This document shows positions 44,501 to 57,179 of a stretch of DNA of 64,000 nucleotides, piece by piece (the stretch's first letter is position 1; every line of letters begins with the position of its first letter). The DNA is taken from the NCBI RefSeq assembly GCF_030272615.1, contig NC_081408.1:770379336-770443335 (forward strand), in the 5' to 3' direction. Below the pieces are notes generated by a model, which worked only from the letters and a program-made list of their open reading frames with translations, did no database searches and had not been told where the DNA came from. A program made the position numbers and the translations under genes. The DNA is from Cryptomeria japonica (taxonomy: Eukaryota; Streptophyta; Pinopsida; Cupressales; Cupressaceae).

Positions 44501-45418
44501 GCATTCATGATTCTTATAATGAGGTTTATGTTGTTGATTATTTTGATTATTTTGGTTCATGGGCTTTTTACCATTTTGCTTTTTAAAACAATTATTAGTA
44601 ATATGTCCATCTTTCCCACAATATGTGCAGTGGGGTCTTGTATGAGAATTATTCCTTTGATTATTGTATGTATTATTATGATTATTATTATGAGAATTGT
44701 TATGATAGGATTTAGAATGAGATTGATAATTAGAAGATTTGTGATTATTATTATTGGATCTAAAATTATTATTATGATTTTGATTTTTAGACATAAAAGC
44801 ATGTTCACTACTTTTAAGAGTACCAAATTGAATTAATTTAGCTTCCTCTTGATCTAATAAATTATGAAAAATATCATAAGTTAATTGAGTAGCTAAACTA
44901 GGAATAGCAAGTTGAGCATGAATATTCGTAATAAATTGTTGAAATTGATGAGGAAGACATTTTTTAAGAATAAGATGAATTAAACATAAATCAACTAGAG
45001 TAACTCCTAAACCAGTTAATTGACTATTAATAGAATCAAACTTTAATAATAATTCATCCATGGTTTTAAAATTCGTATACCTGAGATCTTTGAGTTGATT
45101 TTGAAGCTGAATTTTTTGGGATTCATTTGAGCTATCATAAGTTGTTTTTAAAATTTCCCAAGCTTCATACGCCTTTGTACAATTTCCAATTAGAACATAC
45201 AAATCAGGAACCATCGAAATACCAATTAAACCAAGTGCTTCCTCATTTTGAGCCTTCCACCTATCTCGGTTGGCTTGAGGAGCAGTGGTAGTGGGCTTTG
45301 AACTTTTATCAGTCGCAACATCCAAAAGGTGCTTGAAACGAAAAATAAAGGAAATATGTATTTTCCATGAATGATAATTAGTGCTATTTAATTTAATTTC
45401 TGGAATTAAAGTAGACAT
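44471..45418 (-). pseudogene. F copia gag, truncated at inversion
   Basis: From ATG at 45416-45418 the frame runs 315 codons. A UBN2 gag domain begins LNSTNYHSWKIHISFIF, with YEAWEILKTTYDSS at about residues 83-97. It is followed by an Asn/His-rich low-complexity linker (residues about 212-265) and the CCHC knuckle CTYCGKDGHITNNC at about 269-282. The last ten or so codons come from the inversion junction, so the true C-terminus is lost. No internal stop. The role is capsid/nucleocapsid of a copia element. Confidence 0.87.
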
Positions 45419-46810
45419 ATTTACAAAGTAATCTTGAACAAATAATGGTTAGTATTTAAAAAATTACCCCTTTTTTTATTAAAAAACGAAAAATAAATAG
45501 CCTCCTTGATTAAAAATTGAATCAAATTTTAATAATTAAAAAAAATTATTAGGAAATATCATTTTCAATTTTTTTAATAACAAATTTAAATTTTAAAAAA
45601 ACTTAAATTTAAATTAAACAAACTTAAATTTAAAAAAAATAATTTAAATCTTTATAATAATAAAATAAAACTCTCTATATTAATAACTTTATTTAAAGCT
45701 TTAAATTTTATTATAAAAAATAAAAAATGAACTCAACGAAACTTTAGTTTTAAATAAACTTTTATAAAACTAAACTAAATTTTTTAAAGATTTAAACTTT
45801 TACATTAAATAATAGTAAATTTTACTTTATGTTATTTTTACTTTATTAAAAAAAAATTTATATTAAATGAAGTGAACCTTAAGAAATGAAACTTTTAAAC
45901 GTATAAGACTAAAGGCTTAGATTAACCTTTATAATGAAAGAAAACATAAAATTAGGTGTTCCAAGCAATGAATAAATGAAAGTCAAAGGAACGTAAAAGT
46001 TAGAAAGCGATAATCAATTAATGCATTACGTAGAGTATCCACAAAGTAAATTGTAGAAGTAGGGAAAGAAGACTACGGAAAGAAGACCATGTAGGAGAAA
46101 AGGATTCTTTAAACTAGAATGATAGTGAGTATAGGCATACAAGGGAGAATAAGCGGAAACGTTATGGTAGAAAGATGTTACTGGCAATAAAATAAAGGGT
46201 CGGTAATGCGTGAGAATGCAGGTTGAAGTGAGCAGAGAAGGAGAAAGATAGAGATGTTATGCCTCTTGAAAAATTTATTTTTCTCTTTTGAATGAACACA
46301 TGGCAGATAATGATACTTGTTGTGCAGAAGGAAGAGCTAAGAGATAATGTCTCAACAACATGCGGAGGTAAGACAAAGGAATCTCAAATGCATGGTGCTC
46401 TTGGGAAACAATTTCTATAGTAAAAGAAAACAACAAATGGAATGCATTAATCAGAATATGTTAGAATATGTTCCAATATTAAACATCTGGTAACAAAAAT
46501 CTGCAATACAAAAGACTGGTGAGTACTAACAATATGAAATTTCTTTTTAACAAAATCCTGCAAACTTGCAAGTAAATTAGAGAGAATGTCTTGGCAACAA
46601 GCCTTCCAAAACAACATATACAAAAAATGGTTTGGCGGCAAGCCTTCCAAAACCAAAACTCAAACAAAAAAAAAAACTTAAATCATAACCTGTAAAATAG
46701 AAAATATTAGAGAAAGAACTTATTCTCCTCTCAAGAATGCCTCCAAGAAGGTGAACTCCACAGAATGATAACCTTCATTAATCTCAACTTGAAACAAGGA
46801 TTTGAACCTA
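45419..46810 (-). other. F leader, AT-rich
   Basis: A 1.4-kb untranslated leader between the primer site and gag. It has A-rich repeats of ACTTAAATTTAAA (45590-45640) and twice GGC(A/G)(A/G)CAAGCCTTCCAAAAC (46593, 46630). It is unusually long for copia. Confidence 0.65.
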
Positions 46811-46821
46811 CTCTGATACCA
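46811..46821 (-). other. F primer binding site
   Basis: Minus-strand TGGTATCAGAG, abutting the LTR. Confidence 0.88.
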
Positions 46822-47344
46822 TGAAAGGAAATACAAGAGCAAGGAAAGAAAAACAATATCCAAGTAAGTTTATTGATAAAGTAAATGTTACCAAGAGAAA
46901 TGCAGAAACCTTGGAGCAATCACCCAAATGTGAAGGAGGAGGCACAAGAACTTTTGAAAGGGGAAAATCAAAGAAAAAACCTTTGTGTTATTATGAATGA
47001 GACAATGCCTAAAAAGAGAGAGCAAGAAAAAGAGAGGGCAAGAAGCTCTTTACAATAACATCATTAAGAAGAAATGAGAGAGGGGACATCTCTTAAATAG
47101 ATATGAGGAGAGGAGTTACAAAGTAACTCCCAAATCTATGAATGCCACCATTCATAAAATGTGTGTGCCATGTGTCCACATCCTCTTATGGAGGAAATCT
47201 AAAATTCCTTAATAAAGGAAAATAAAAGAAATGACTTGTCCTCACACATATACTAGAGGACAAATTACATGTAAGGATTCCAAAGGAATATCCTAAACTA
47301 AATACAAATAAACCTAAGCCAAGTAAAGATTAAATATTCTAACA
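46822..47344 (-). repeat. F 5' LTR, complete
   Basis: 523 bp, TGTTAGAATATTT at its start (47344) and ending in CTTTCA (46822). Confidence 0.88.
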
Positions 47345-47349
47345 ACATG

Positions 47350-48065
47350 GCCCTTGATCGACCTCTTAAGTGAAAATCCACAATTGCACGCATGCCATGT
47401 GGCGGGTCAGGCTCACTTGTAAATGTCTTTGTTGTATCTTACCTCGCACAGTCATCCTTTAATGCCTTTGATCCATGCAGGATAACGGGGAGGCCATATG
47501 CTTACTTTTCTATTTACCCCACGAAGCCTTTTGACTCTTCGCTTTGCTTCATGGGGTGGTGGGGAAACCATTCGCCCTATATTTTCTTTATCCCGCACGA
47601 GTCCTCTTGTTAACCTTTTTGCCTTGTAGGATAGTGGGTGCATCACTCGCACTTTGCTTTCTCTTATCTCGCATGGCCCCCTGATGTGCATTTGCACTGG
47701 TGTGAGGTAACAAAGAACCAAGCCTTCATTACTTTTGTTTACCTTGAAAGTCCTTTTGTTTGTTATTTTTCTCAGTGCTGGATAAGAAGAAAACCTCATT
47801 TTGGCTCCTTGAGCCTCATCCCGCACAACCATTTCTTTGACAACTTTTTCCTCGTGGGATAATAGAACAACCTTATCGCCAGTCGGTAAGAATGAACACA
47901 GAGACCACCCTGCCAATGATAGGGAACCCTCCAGCCGAAGGGATAGAAAGGCAAAAGGGCCCTCTCTACACTTTGCCAACAAAAATGTGCATAATGTGCA
48001 CGTTATGCAGGTGTGCATAACACGTATGTTATGCAAAAACAATAGATTTCTCATATTGGTTATCT
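47350..48065. repeat. Noncoding block with ATC(C/T)CGCA and GGATAA words
   Basis: Words like TATCCCGCAC, TACCTCGCAC and GCAGGATAA recur about eight times. The 214-codon minus-strand frame across it has repeat-like composition and no domain. This is probably another keyword-type leader. Confidence 0.45.
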
Positions 48066-48082
48066 TCAGGATAAGTTGACAG

Positions 48083-48275
48083 GAAAAGGTCAACAATAAA
48101 CATAGTGATTTAATTTAGAACGTTCAAATCCCAAACTTAACACATATGTATCAAATTTCTGGTACTACATCCTAGGACTCTGTTTGAGGACATACAAAGA
48201 TTTATTTAATTTATAGACCAAATTACTTTTACCTTTCACCACATAATACTCAAGCTATGTCATATAAATATCTCC
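48083..48275 (-). pseudogene. Copia reverse transcriptase fragment
   Basis: Reads EGDIYMT, VVKGKSNLVYKLNKSLYVLK, SPRM and YQKFDTYVLSLGFERSK with two stops. This is the middle of a copia RT (thumb side of the palm). It overlaps in content with the RT piece at 41139-41990, so it belongs to a different copy. Confidence 0.8.
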
Positions 48276-49857
48276 CTCCAAATTTGATAGGGAGACTCTC
48301 TCATAAGAGTTGCAATTTGGTTTATACAGTAGGAAAAGGTGTTATTGTGGGCTTCCTTGTTCATTTTATGCCCTACTCTCCTTGTGCAAGTCAATCCCAA
48401 CACCCAAACTCCTTTGGAGAACTCTCTACCAATTAAATTGCTCCAATTACTCAAATGCATTGTTAGAACTCACATGAGTAATTTCAACCCCCAACATGCC
48501 TAATTCAATGCTCTTCACTTGCAAGGGATTAGGAAGGTTCTAAGATGGTTCATCAACTCCCTTCATGTGGTTTTGGTGTTTTCTCCCTTTCATTTCCCTA
48601 TCGTTTTCATAGTTTCCTATTATTAAGGCCTTGTAGCCCTATGAGCCCCTTTTAGCCCTCCTTTTACGGTTTTTGCTCTTTGGCTCTAAAAACTGCCAAA
48701 GGACCCCTCAGAATCTTTGCTGATATGAATACCCATTTGGACACCCTTCAATATTTCTAAGTTTAGGTGGTCTGTTACGTGCGTACATGTACTGTCCCAA
48801 AAATGGCTCTTTTCAAGGGTGTTAGACTTGTGTACTTTCATCAATGGGGTTTGTAGGTTTCCACACCCTATCAAGCCTCCACACTTACACTGAGGCTCTG
48901 CCTAACAACCATTCTCAATACCAATCACTTGGTACTATCAAATTTGGCCACCCCTGCAAGAAACAAGATAAAGAGCAATCATGTTCCCTAGCCGAGCTAT
49001 GGCAGAGCTCGCCTAGGGCATGATTTTAAAATGATCAAATGCAACTTCCAGGTCACAAAATTTTCTATTTATACTGCACACAAACTTCATAACTTGAATC
49101 CCAAAGGTCATTTGGAAACCACAATGGGAATTCAAGATGGAGCCATTTTTAGGGCCTTAACCCCTTTACACAGACCGCAAACAGTGAAAACAAGAAAGAA
49201 TTTTAATACACCTATTAAACCTGCAAGATGAAAGGACACAAATACTTTTTAATCACCACAACAACAAGTTCTAAGCCTCCATGAATGTACAATACTAAAA
49301 CTAATCCATTTGGTATGGACTGCAATAAGCAATTTGACAAATTTAAATGAAAACCAGGAAATTGCTTCAAGTTGCTATTGAAAATTCAATCTTAGAGGTT
49401 CTAACTCTTCTATAATCTTTTGAGTGGCCTTATATATGCCCACACAATCAAATCCAACCACCAATCAGACCACTAACTACCGCTTTGAGCATTTTTCCAA
49501 AGTTGCTCACATTGTTGACAAAATGTTGTCAAGCCACCATGACAACTTTTACTCTACAATGCATTTTGACACATATGTCAAATATTCACCATATTGACCA
49601 CCTAGGATGATTTCCTAACATCAAATAAACATCTTCAAAAGCCTTATAAGGCCTTACAAGGACTTTTACAAAATTTTCTATGTGATGCCATTTAAGGCTT
49701 ACAAAGGCACATAGGCCCAAAACAGAGTAAATAAGCTAAGGTTAATGACAAAGCAAAACTACAAAACAAAATCAAAGCACACTTTTGGACTCTTCAATAG
49801 TCCTTTATTCAACCATTGACCCAATGAGGATCAGTCACACCAAAAATTGCAAGTTTA
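48276..49857. other. Noncoding, LTR-like
   Basis: No frames of note. It shares a style of repeated AAGGCCTTACAA and CTTTTACAA words with 53200-54600, suggesting related LTR sequence. Edges are not resolved. Confidence 0.35.
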
Positions 49858-50538
49858 CTAAGAAACCTCAGGGGCTCTTGCACCAAAATCACCATGAAGG
49901 AAAGCAGTTTTCACATCCATTTGTTCAACCTCTAAATCATAAGCCGCAACAATAGAAAGCAAAATCTAATGGGTGTCATTTTTGCAACAGGAGAAAATAT
50001 CTCACCGTAACCAACACCCTCAACTCGAGAGTAGCCTTTTGCAACCAACCTTGCTTTATATTTCTCAATGCCTTCATCTGAACCGATCTTTTTTTTGAAC
50101 ACCCATTTACAACCAACAGGTTTTCATCCTTCGGGCAATGGTACAAGATCCTATGTATCATTGTTTTTCAAAGCTACCATTTCTTCTTCCATAGCAATCT
50201 TCCAGGATTTTGTATCATTCATACCTAATGCCTCTTCTACAGATCTAGGTTCACCCATATGAGTATTCAAAGCAAAAATTCATCTCCAATCATTAGGTGA
50301 ATACCTTTCAGGTGGTTGTCTATGTCTTGTAGACCTCCGAACAAGCTGAGTTGGAGGTTCTTCCTGCTCTTTTGAAGATTAAGAGCTAGGCGATCTCTCC
50401 TCAACCTCTTGCCTATCTAGGGGTCTTGATTCAACTCTTTTAGATGTAGAAGGAAATTGAATCACATCTTCCTGTTTAGTCTATTCCAGGTTCAATGTAA
50501 CAGAAGGAGACTTAATTTTTCTAAAAATAACACTTCTA
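49858..50538 (-). pseudogene. H1 copia RT, N-terminal piece
   Basis: Minus-strand frames give SVIFRKIKSPSV next to element D, then GCKWVFKKKIGSDEGIEKYK, ARLVAKGYSRVEGVGYGEIF, and VEQMDVKTAFLHGD with the catalytic Asp. Stops and one or two frameshifts interrupt it. The sequence departs from RT at about 49860. It joins the integrase piece at 62528 in frame when element D is removed. Confidence 0.85.
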
Positions 50539-50543
50539 CTATG
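50539..50543. repeat. Target duplication CTATG (left of D)
   Basis: Identical to 62523-62527. Confidence 0.9.
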
Positions 50544-51735
50544 TGTAGACGCCTAAAATTAATTAAATTAATATTTAGTTAATTTATGCTTTTCCACATA
50601 ATTAATTTAATTAATTGTGTTAGTCCTCTTCCTCTTAAAATTGATTAAATCTTATTTAATCAATTTTATCATTATAACCTTATAATTAATTTATGATAAA
50701 TTAATTATTTCTCATTCTTCTAAAAAATCATTTCAAATATTTTTTTTTTCTTCTAAACCCTACTTATTTAATGAATTTCAATTAACTAAACTAATCATGT
50801 GATTCCTAGAAATCATTTTTCTTAACCCTCATCTAGCCTAATTAATTACCTTTAAGCATGATTATCATTATTCCTTAATTTTAGATTCCTCCACTCATTC
50901 TCTCTCCTCATGTCACATCCTCCTAACTTTCCCACTTACACTCTAATCACTCATTAACCCACCTAATCACTCCACTTAATCATTTGCACATCCCTAATCA
51001 CCTTGATTAGAGATGGGTCAACTTGATCTTTTCAAGGAAATTTAAATTCTTTGAATCTCCCCATGCATCCTCTTCCCAAAGAATTTTTAATTCCTTTTCT
51101 CATTTATTCTTCCCACACATCATCTTATTTTGGAATTTTTAATTCCTCTCCCCTTTCTCCAAGGAATTTTTAATTCCTTTTTCTCTTCCCAATGTACTTG
51201 GGGAACTCTTCCCCATGTATGTTGAGAAGTGTGGAGACAAGAAATGCCTTTATGGTAAATCTCTTGGTTCTTCCACTTTGTCCTCTCAATCCTTTCCCAC
51301 TCTTTCTTTCAATCCTATCCCTTCATTTCAAAATCATTCTTATCCCTCCATTTTGGCCTTCTCCAATCTATAAGTCAGAGTCTCTTCTCCTCACAAATCA
51401 TCCACTTTTCATCTAATCTTATGTTGTCCATTTGAGATCCAAAATCATCCATCATGCCATCATAATGCCAAAATATTGCCTCATAATCCAATTCATCACA
51501 CCTATGCTCATCATTTGAATCCAATCCCGCCTTGTTGTGTAGTGGAGAGAATTCCACAATCCTATCAAAGAGAAAATCCAATCAAGTGGAGAAGGGGCAC
51601 ATTCTTCACTTCACCTAAGGCTCAATCTGAGAGAGGAGAAGAAGGTATAAGAGTATCATTTGCATTTTCATGTTTTATTTATGTTTTTATGATTAATATA
51701 TGCATGTGAGTACCCTAACCATTTTCTCATCTCCA
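50544..51735 (+). repeat. Left LTR of D
   Basis: 1192 bp from TGTAGACGCC to CATCTCCA, collinear with 61329-62522. A possible TATA (CTATAAG) lies near 51368. Confidence 0.92.
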
Positions 51736-51737
51736 TT

Positions 51738-51762
51738 TTGTCATGTCTGGTGGAACCCATGT
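51738..51762 (+). other. Primer-site-like motif of D
   Basis: TTGTCATGTCTGGTGG aligns with TTGGCACGCCCGGTGG of element E at the same place, so it is a decayed copy of the same site. The tRNA is not identified. Confidence 0.6.
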
Positions 51763-51829
51763 CTCTTTTAGCTAATTATTAGTGTTGTTTTTAAAGCATT
51801 TTCCTCGCAGGTTAGTAGAATGACGTCTG

Positions 51830-52530
51830 CATCTACATTTCAGCATCTCCTCTCTGTTGTTTCGACGTCTCCGCTTTAGTCTTTCAACGTCTCTATTTAA
51901 ATTAAAAATTTTCCGCTAACCTTCTTTTTTGAATTTTTTTCATTAAAAATTGCAGATCAATGTCTGCGCATACGTTGACCGGTAGATCAATGGATGTGCA
52001 TAATTTCAACATCTGAGCATATTTCAATCCACAGAACAACGTATGTGCATAATTTCAACGTCTGAGCATAGTTCAATCCAGAGATCAAAGTATGCGCATA
52101 ATTCAACGTATGAACATAGTTCAATCGACAGATCAATGTATGCACATAATTTCAATGTTTGAGCATTGTTCAATCTACAGATCAACGTATTTGCATAATT
52201 TCAACGTCTAAGCATAGTTCAATCCACAGATCAACGTCTGCACATACTTTCAATGCCTCCGCTTGGGTACTTTTCCCGCTTATTTTTTAAATTTAATTTT
52301 TTAAATTTTTGCAAGCTAATCTTTTTTCTGTGCAGGACCTCAATCAACGTCTGCACAAACATTTCAACATTTGCGCCTGCACTTTAGCGTCTCCGCTAAT
52401 TCCCGCGTATTCTCAATTTTTAAATTTTGAATTTGCACACTTACTTTTTCTATGCAGGGCCTCAATCAACGTCCGCGTAGACGTTTCAACATCTCCGCCT
52501 GCACTTCAATGTCTTCGCTAAAAGTGCTTA
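51830..52530 (+). repeat. D leader: 49-bp tandem and CAACGTCTG words
   Basis: Units starting GATCAACGTATGTGCATAAT recur at 51986, 52034, 52083, 52131, 52180 and 52229 (49-bp period). Looser CAACGTCTGC words flank them up to 52510. Confidence 0.88.
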
Positions 52531-52539
52531 TTTTCAAAT

Positions 52540-54960
52540 TTTTGCTAACTTTCCTTTGACCTTGCAGCTTTTTCACATATCCAAGACATAAAATCAAACT
52601 ACTAACACTCTTTTGCAGGATGTTTTGTTGAAGACCATCATCTTCTCCACTAGATTTAGTTTCTTTTTCTTGCATTCTAGATTAGAAAAAAATCTTTCAT
52701 TTGGTCCTAAAAAGAACATGTGTATTTTGTGTTTGGTGCACTTGCACATTGTGTAGGGTGGACCCATCATCACAACTATTATCCTCTCCCCTCGCCTTCA
52801 TGGACCTTGGGTGATGAGAAAGATGATTGAAAACACTCGTATTTTCTTTTATAGTTGAGGGCTATTCTTGATTGGGGATTTCATCACCTCACAAGGGTAG
52901 TTTGAATTGGGACACGTCGGGGATATCGACTCTCCTGGCGCAATCTCGAGTGGGTTTTTGAGCTTCAATATAAAAATGTTGGTCAAGCGGTTGGAGTGTT
53001 GAGTGAATTTGATGTATGTGGAGGCTCCCTCTGCACTGAGGTTAAAGCCTTAAGTGGCTTGCTTCAAGAATCCGTCATTGGATTGGTGATCCCTTGGAAT
53101 TACATTAAGAACCTTGTGCTGGTTGCCAAAATCCCACATTCATAGTGCAGGGTATGTGATGCAGAGCATCATGAAAAACCAATCACAACTCTAGGATCAT
53201 TTTGATCCATCCATATTTTAATCATGATAACAATTCATTAGAGGCATATTTCATCATTCTTCAACAATCAATCAATCAAGAAAACTTAATCTAGGTATCA
53301 AACTTGCCAACTTGCTGCCCCTTTGGATAGACCTATACACAGAGGTCTATAAATTTTTAACAAGAATTAAAAATATAAATCCCTTCAGTCAAACCCTGAA
53401 TAATTGTATTATAAACAACATATCCAAAATTCATAAAGATCCAATGGTGCAATAAAAAGTTATCATCTCTTTACCAAGACTAATTTTGACTGTCATAAAT
53501 CTGGAAAATGTATGCTTGTTGCTTGCTAGGGCATCATATTTCACAACAAATACTTAACCAAACTAAAAAAATACCATACTCAAATTAAATCCCTCTAAGT
53601 CTAATTTCATAATATTCAAGTCATTAATTTTTCCAATGGTGAAATCACAAGATAAGTACAAACCCTTTCCAGCGACTCCATTTAAGACAGTTTAAAACCA
53701 GTTTTCACCAAAATCTTCATAACTTCCCCAAATAAAAACAAAAATGTCTCAAACCAAAGGGAAAAGAAATATTATTCACATATATTTCCAATGAGTCTAT
53801 TTATAAGTCTTAATAATCTCACATGAGTTCATACAATACGCTGCAATGTGACTGTTCTCAGAAAGTATCAAATCTGCAATTAACAACTTTCACCAAAACT
53901 TCCATATCTTCTTCATTTCTAAACATAATCACTCCAAAAAAAAAGGAAAAGAAAGGTAATTAACATATATATCTATCAATTATACATATACAAAGGTTTC
54001 TAGGCCATACATGGTCGTATAAGGCCTGAAACCAACACAAAAACTGGAAAGCCAACCAAAATAACAATAGTAGAATGCACCAAAATGTATCCAAAATGTT
54101 CTCCTTTCTTCTCTATTCTTCCAATAATGATTTGGTTCAGCAAATAAAACATATTTATAGACTCTTTGGTAGTTATAAACCATCCAACTATCTTTATGAC
54201 CCTTCATCTTCCCTTTTACAACTTTATGTGCAATTTTTGCACTTTTACATTTTTGCAAATGTTGCACTTTTGCAATTTTCTTGCAACTTTGACACTTTTT
54301 CCTAATGACTCTCCAAATTTTAAAAACCCCCTAAACATGTCCAAATAATCTATTTAATACCTTTTACATACTTGATAGCCTTCTCATGGCCTTTTATACA
54401 ATTTTGACCATCTTGACCTATAAGGGCCTATATGGACAACTAGGACATAATCAGGACTTGCTTACATTTTTAGGCTTCCAAGCCTTACAAATCATTCCAA
54501 ATGGATTCAAATACATTATAAATGACCTTCAAATATCAATTATATTTCAAATGATGACTTTGACCATATATTTGTCTTACACCATGGGTGCTCCTACACT
54601 AGTATGTAGATCGTACCTCGAAGTTACCTCTCATATACCCATTCAAAGTGAAACAAGAATCCCTTGGTTAAAAGATCTTCAAATCTCTGGGGTAAGAGAA
54701 TTTGGTATGCTCGAGAACTGAGTGCACTGTAAAGGGGAGCCAGTGCTATTAGAATGTCTATATGTTCGCTTGTTTGAGGTATCGTTTGTGTGAGAGGTCT
54801 ATTGAATGGTTTCCATCTTCTAGCCTAAGTTGTATGTTTGACACATGTCTTCATTAATGCAAAACCAGTGAAATTTTGTGTGGGCTAATCTAGGCCCCCT
54901 TCGCTCTCATGCTTGTCATAAAGCGTTGCCTTGGCCAATGTGCTTGTCATTGTTTGATTT
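52540..54960. other. D internal noncoding region
   Basis: No domain. Between 53200 and 54720 the sequence resembles LTR-type filler like that at 48276-49857 and may be a separate insertion. A TGCACTTTTGCAATTTT-like low-complexity patch lies at 54225-54300. Confidence 0.4.
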
Positions 54961-54964
54961 CTCT

Positions 54965-56397
54965 TGCCAAGAGTGTTAATAAGATGAGAGGGGGGAGTGA
55001 ATCATACAAACTTAATCTTCAATATATCCAATAGATTCAACCTCGGTGACCTTATCAGAAAAACTATAAAACATGCAAACTCATAAACAGATTATACCAC
55101 AAAACATATAACACCAGATTTAACATGGAAACCCAAATAGGGAAAAACCACTGTGGGATTTCGGACCCACTAAGAAATATACTCTTCTAGAGTATGCTTG
55201 GTTAAAAGCAAATCATGTTAAAGATTACAAACACATTGCTAGATGTGACCCGGTTAAGGGATTTCCCTCATATTTGTTAGGATCTTCACCTTGTTAGAGG
55301 TGACCTTGTTAAAGGGTTTCAAACACTCAATCAGAATGTCATCTTGCTAGAGGATTTACAAATAAGTCTGTTAAGTCCACTCGGTCAAGAGATTTTCTGT
55401 CATTTACAAATAAACAACAATAGTAAATATGTCTGCAACTTTGCATCTAAAATGCTGAAGCAGATTCTTATTTGCTCAATACAATCTAGTCATAGGACTT
55501 ATCTCGTCCCTCTGCTGGGCTCCTTACTCTGTTTTTCAAACAGGGCTTCAAGCTTCTGTGCTTGGTAATCACTATGTAGCATCCCCGTGCTTACACTTGC
55601 CCGCATTCATTGTTTATCAATAGTTCCTTATTTATGAACAATTTGCTAACCACTTAATCTCCTTGATCACATTTCCCATGATCAATCATAGCCATCAGAT
55701 CTTCAATCTTGACCAGGTTCAATGTATCGTTCGATCTGAAAACATTTTACCTTGCCTTGGAACTTGTGCTAGGGTATTGTGGTTCAATCTAAGCTGTAGA
55801 TCTTCCTGTCGATCTTCCATTGCCATAGATCCTTAACAAACTTCATACACGTTGTAATAGTCATTTAGTCATAACTAGCTCATCAGCTTCCTTCATCAAA
55901 TAACACTTTTATTCATCCAATGCATTTTGATACTACTCGGTTGCAACTCGGTAAATACTAAACTTCACTCGGTAGACATTCCGCCTTCATTAACTGATAG
56001 CGATAACCTTAGAGTTTACCGACTAGGTTCCTTAGGGTTTACCGACTAGGTTCTTTGCTCGGTAACATAGTATAGTATTATCCTTACAAACAATAGCATA
56101 AGTAGGATATCAAAAACAATCTAAACATCATGATCTCATCATTGTCTAACTCGGTAATAGTTGCCCATTGAATAACTCATGCCTCCCCTTATTCATCACA
56201 TTCTTTCTATGTCTTTTACCGACATCTTAATTCTCTTCAAAAAATACTTTTAAGATATGGCAACATCATATTGAATCAGAAAATCAATTTCTTGACATCA
56301 ATGACAAAATAATATTGTTTAAGATAGTAAACATCCTTAATCAATTATATCCATAGTCATCAACAACCTTCTCAATATCCTTATTGAAATGCCAACA
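54965..56397 (-). repeat. Nested copia 3' LTR inside D
   Basis: On the minus strand it starts TGTTGGCATTTC at 56397, directly after the purine tract AAGGGGAGAT. It ends near 54965 after a CCCCCCTCTCATCTTATT stretch. A GTTTTTCCCTATTTGGG segment near 55130-55150 is typical of copia LTR ends. Further right is a second tract, TTGGGGGAGATT (about 56838-56850), a Sirevirus-like feature. No pol is left. Confidence 0.65.
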
Positions 56398-56920
56398 ATC
56401 TCCCCTTGTCTGTTATAATGCCAACAAAGAGTAGATAACATCCAAAACATTCCCAAATTTGACCAAACATTCGACCAAACTCTTCAATTTTTACTTTGTC
56501 ATTATTAAACCCTTATTTCATCATCTTCATTCGAGTTAAATCCCCAATAAATTTTCATCCATCCAAATGATCATTAATCCACAACTGATATCTCTGGCCA
56601 ATCATCGATCTAGTCCCGAGTAATCTTTCCCTTCTTCTGCCTATTATCAATCCATTCTTCCATAGTCATTTTCATTCCATCCTCAAGAACTTAGCACATC
56701 AACTTAATAAACCTTCCAATCCAATCATCTATCAATCAATCAACCTCATCCTAATCCAAGGTCAATACTTTTGTGAAAGCTTGATTTAGACCTTTATCTT
56801 TAATCAATCAATCAATTATCTTTTTTCCTTGGAAAAGAATCTCCCCCAAGTACCTTTGCTTAATTATTTTGGGTTGATCAAAACCCTAATCCTTTTACCC
56901 TCTGTTGCCTAATCATGACA

Positions 56921-56979
56921 TGGACCACAAGCAATGTCTAAGTTTTACCTAGCTTGGTTGTTACCTTGCTTGTGGTCCA
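56921..56979. repeat. 14-bp inverted repeat
   Basis: TGGACCACAAGCAA (56921-56934) and its exact complement (56966-56979), loop of 31 bases. Confidence 0.85.
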
Positions 56980-57179
56980 CATTATCAATCCCTACCCGAG
57001 TCCAAATCCAAGGGCTAAGGTATTATCGTAATCAAATCAATCTTGTCCTAATTCAAGGACCAATCCAATCTAATCAAATAAAATCAAACCTAGTCCAATC
57101 CAAGAAAATTAAATCGAATCCAAATAATCCTCAATCCAATCCAAATTTGCTAAGTCGTAATCCTCATCTTCATCTAGAA

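Larger units (their letters stand above)
43061..47344 (-). mobile_element. Copia element F with internal inversion
   Basis: Target duplications ACATG flank it at 43056-43060 and 47345-47349. The outer ends are both LTR ends in minus orientation (plus TGAAAGG at 43061, AACA at 47344). Inside, gag and leader are on the minus strand, but RNase H, the polypurine tract and a second partial LTR (43500 to about 44500) are on the plus strand. Most of pol is missing. Confidence 0.85.

Noticed and set aside
44507-44836. Ile-rich plus-strand frame of 109 codons
   Set aside because: Antisense shadow of the Asn/His-rich part of gag F.
47452-48096. 214-codon minus-strand frame
   Set aside because: Crosses a region of repeated CCCGCA/GGATAA words; composition-driven, no recognisable domain, no sign of conservation.
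41991-49857. Single large LTR element interrupting H1
   Set aside because: No LTR pair or target duplication could be found for these edges; several insertions are likelier.
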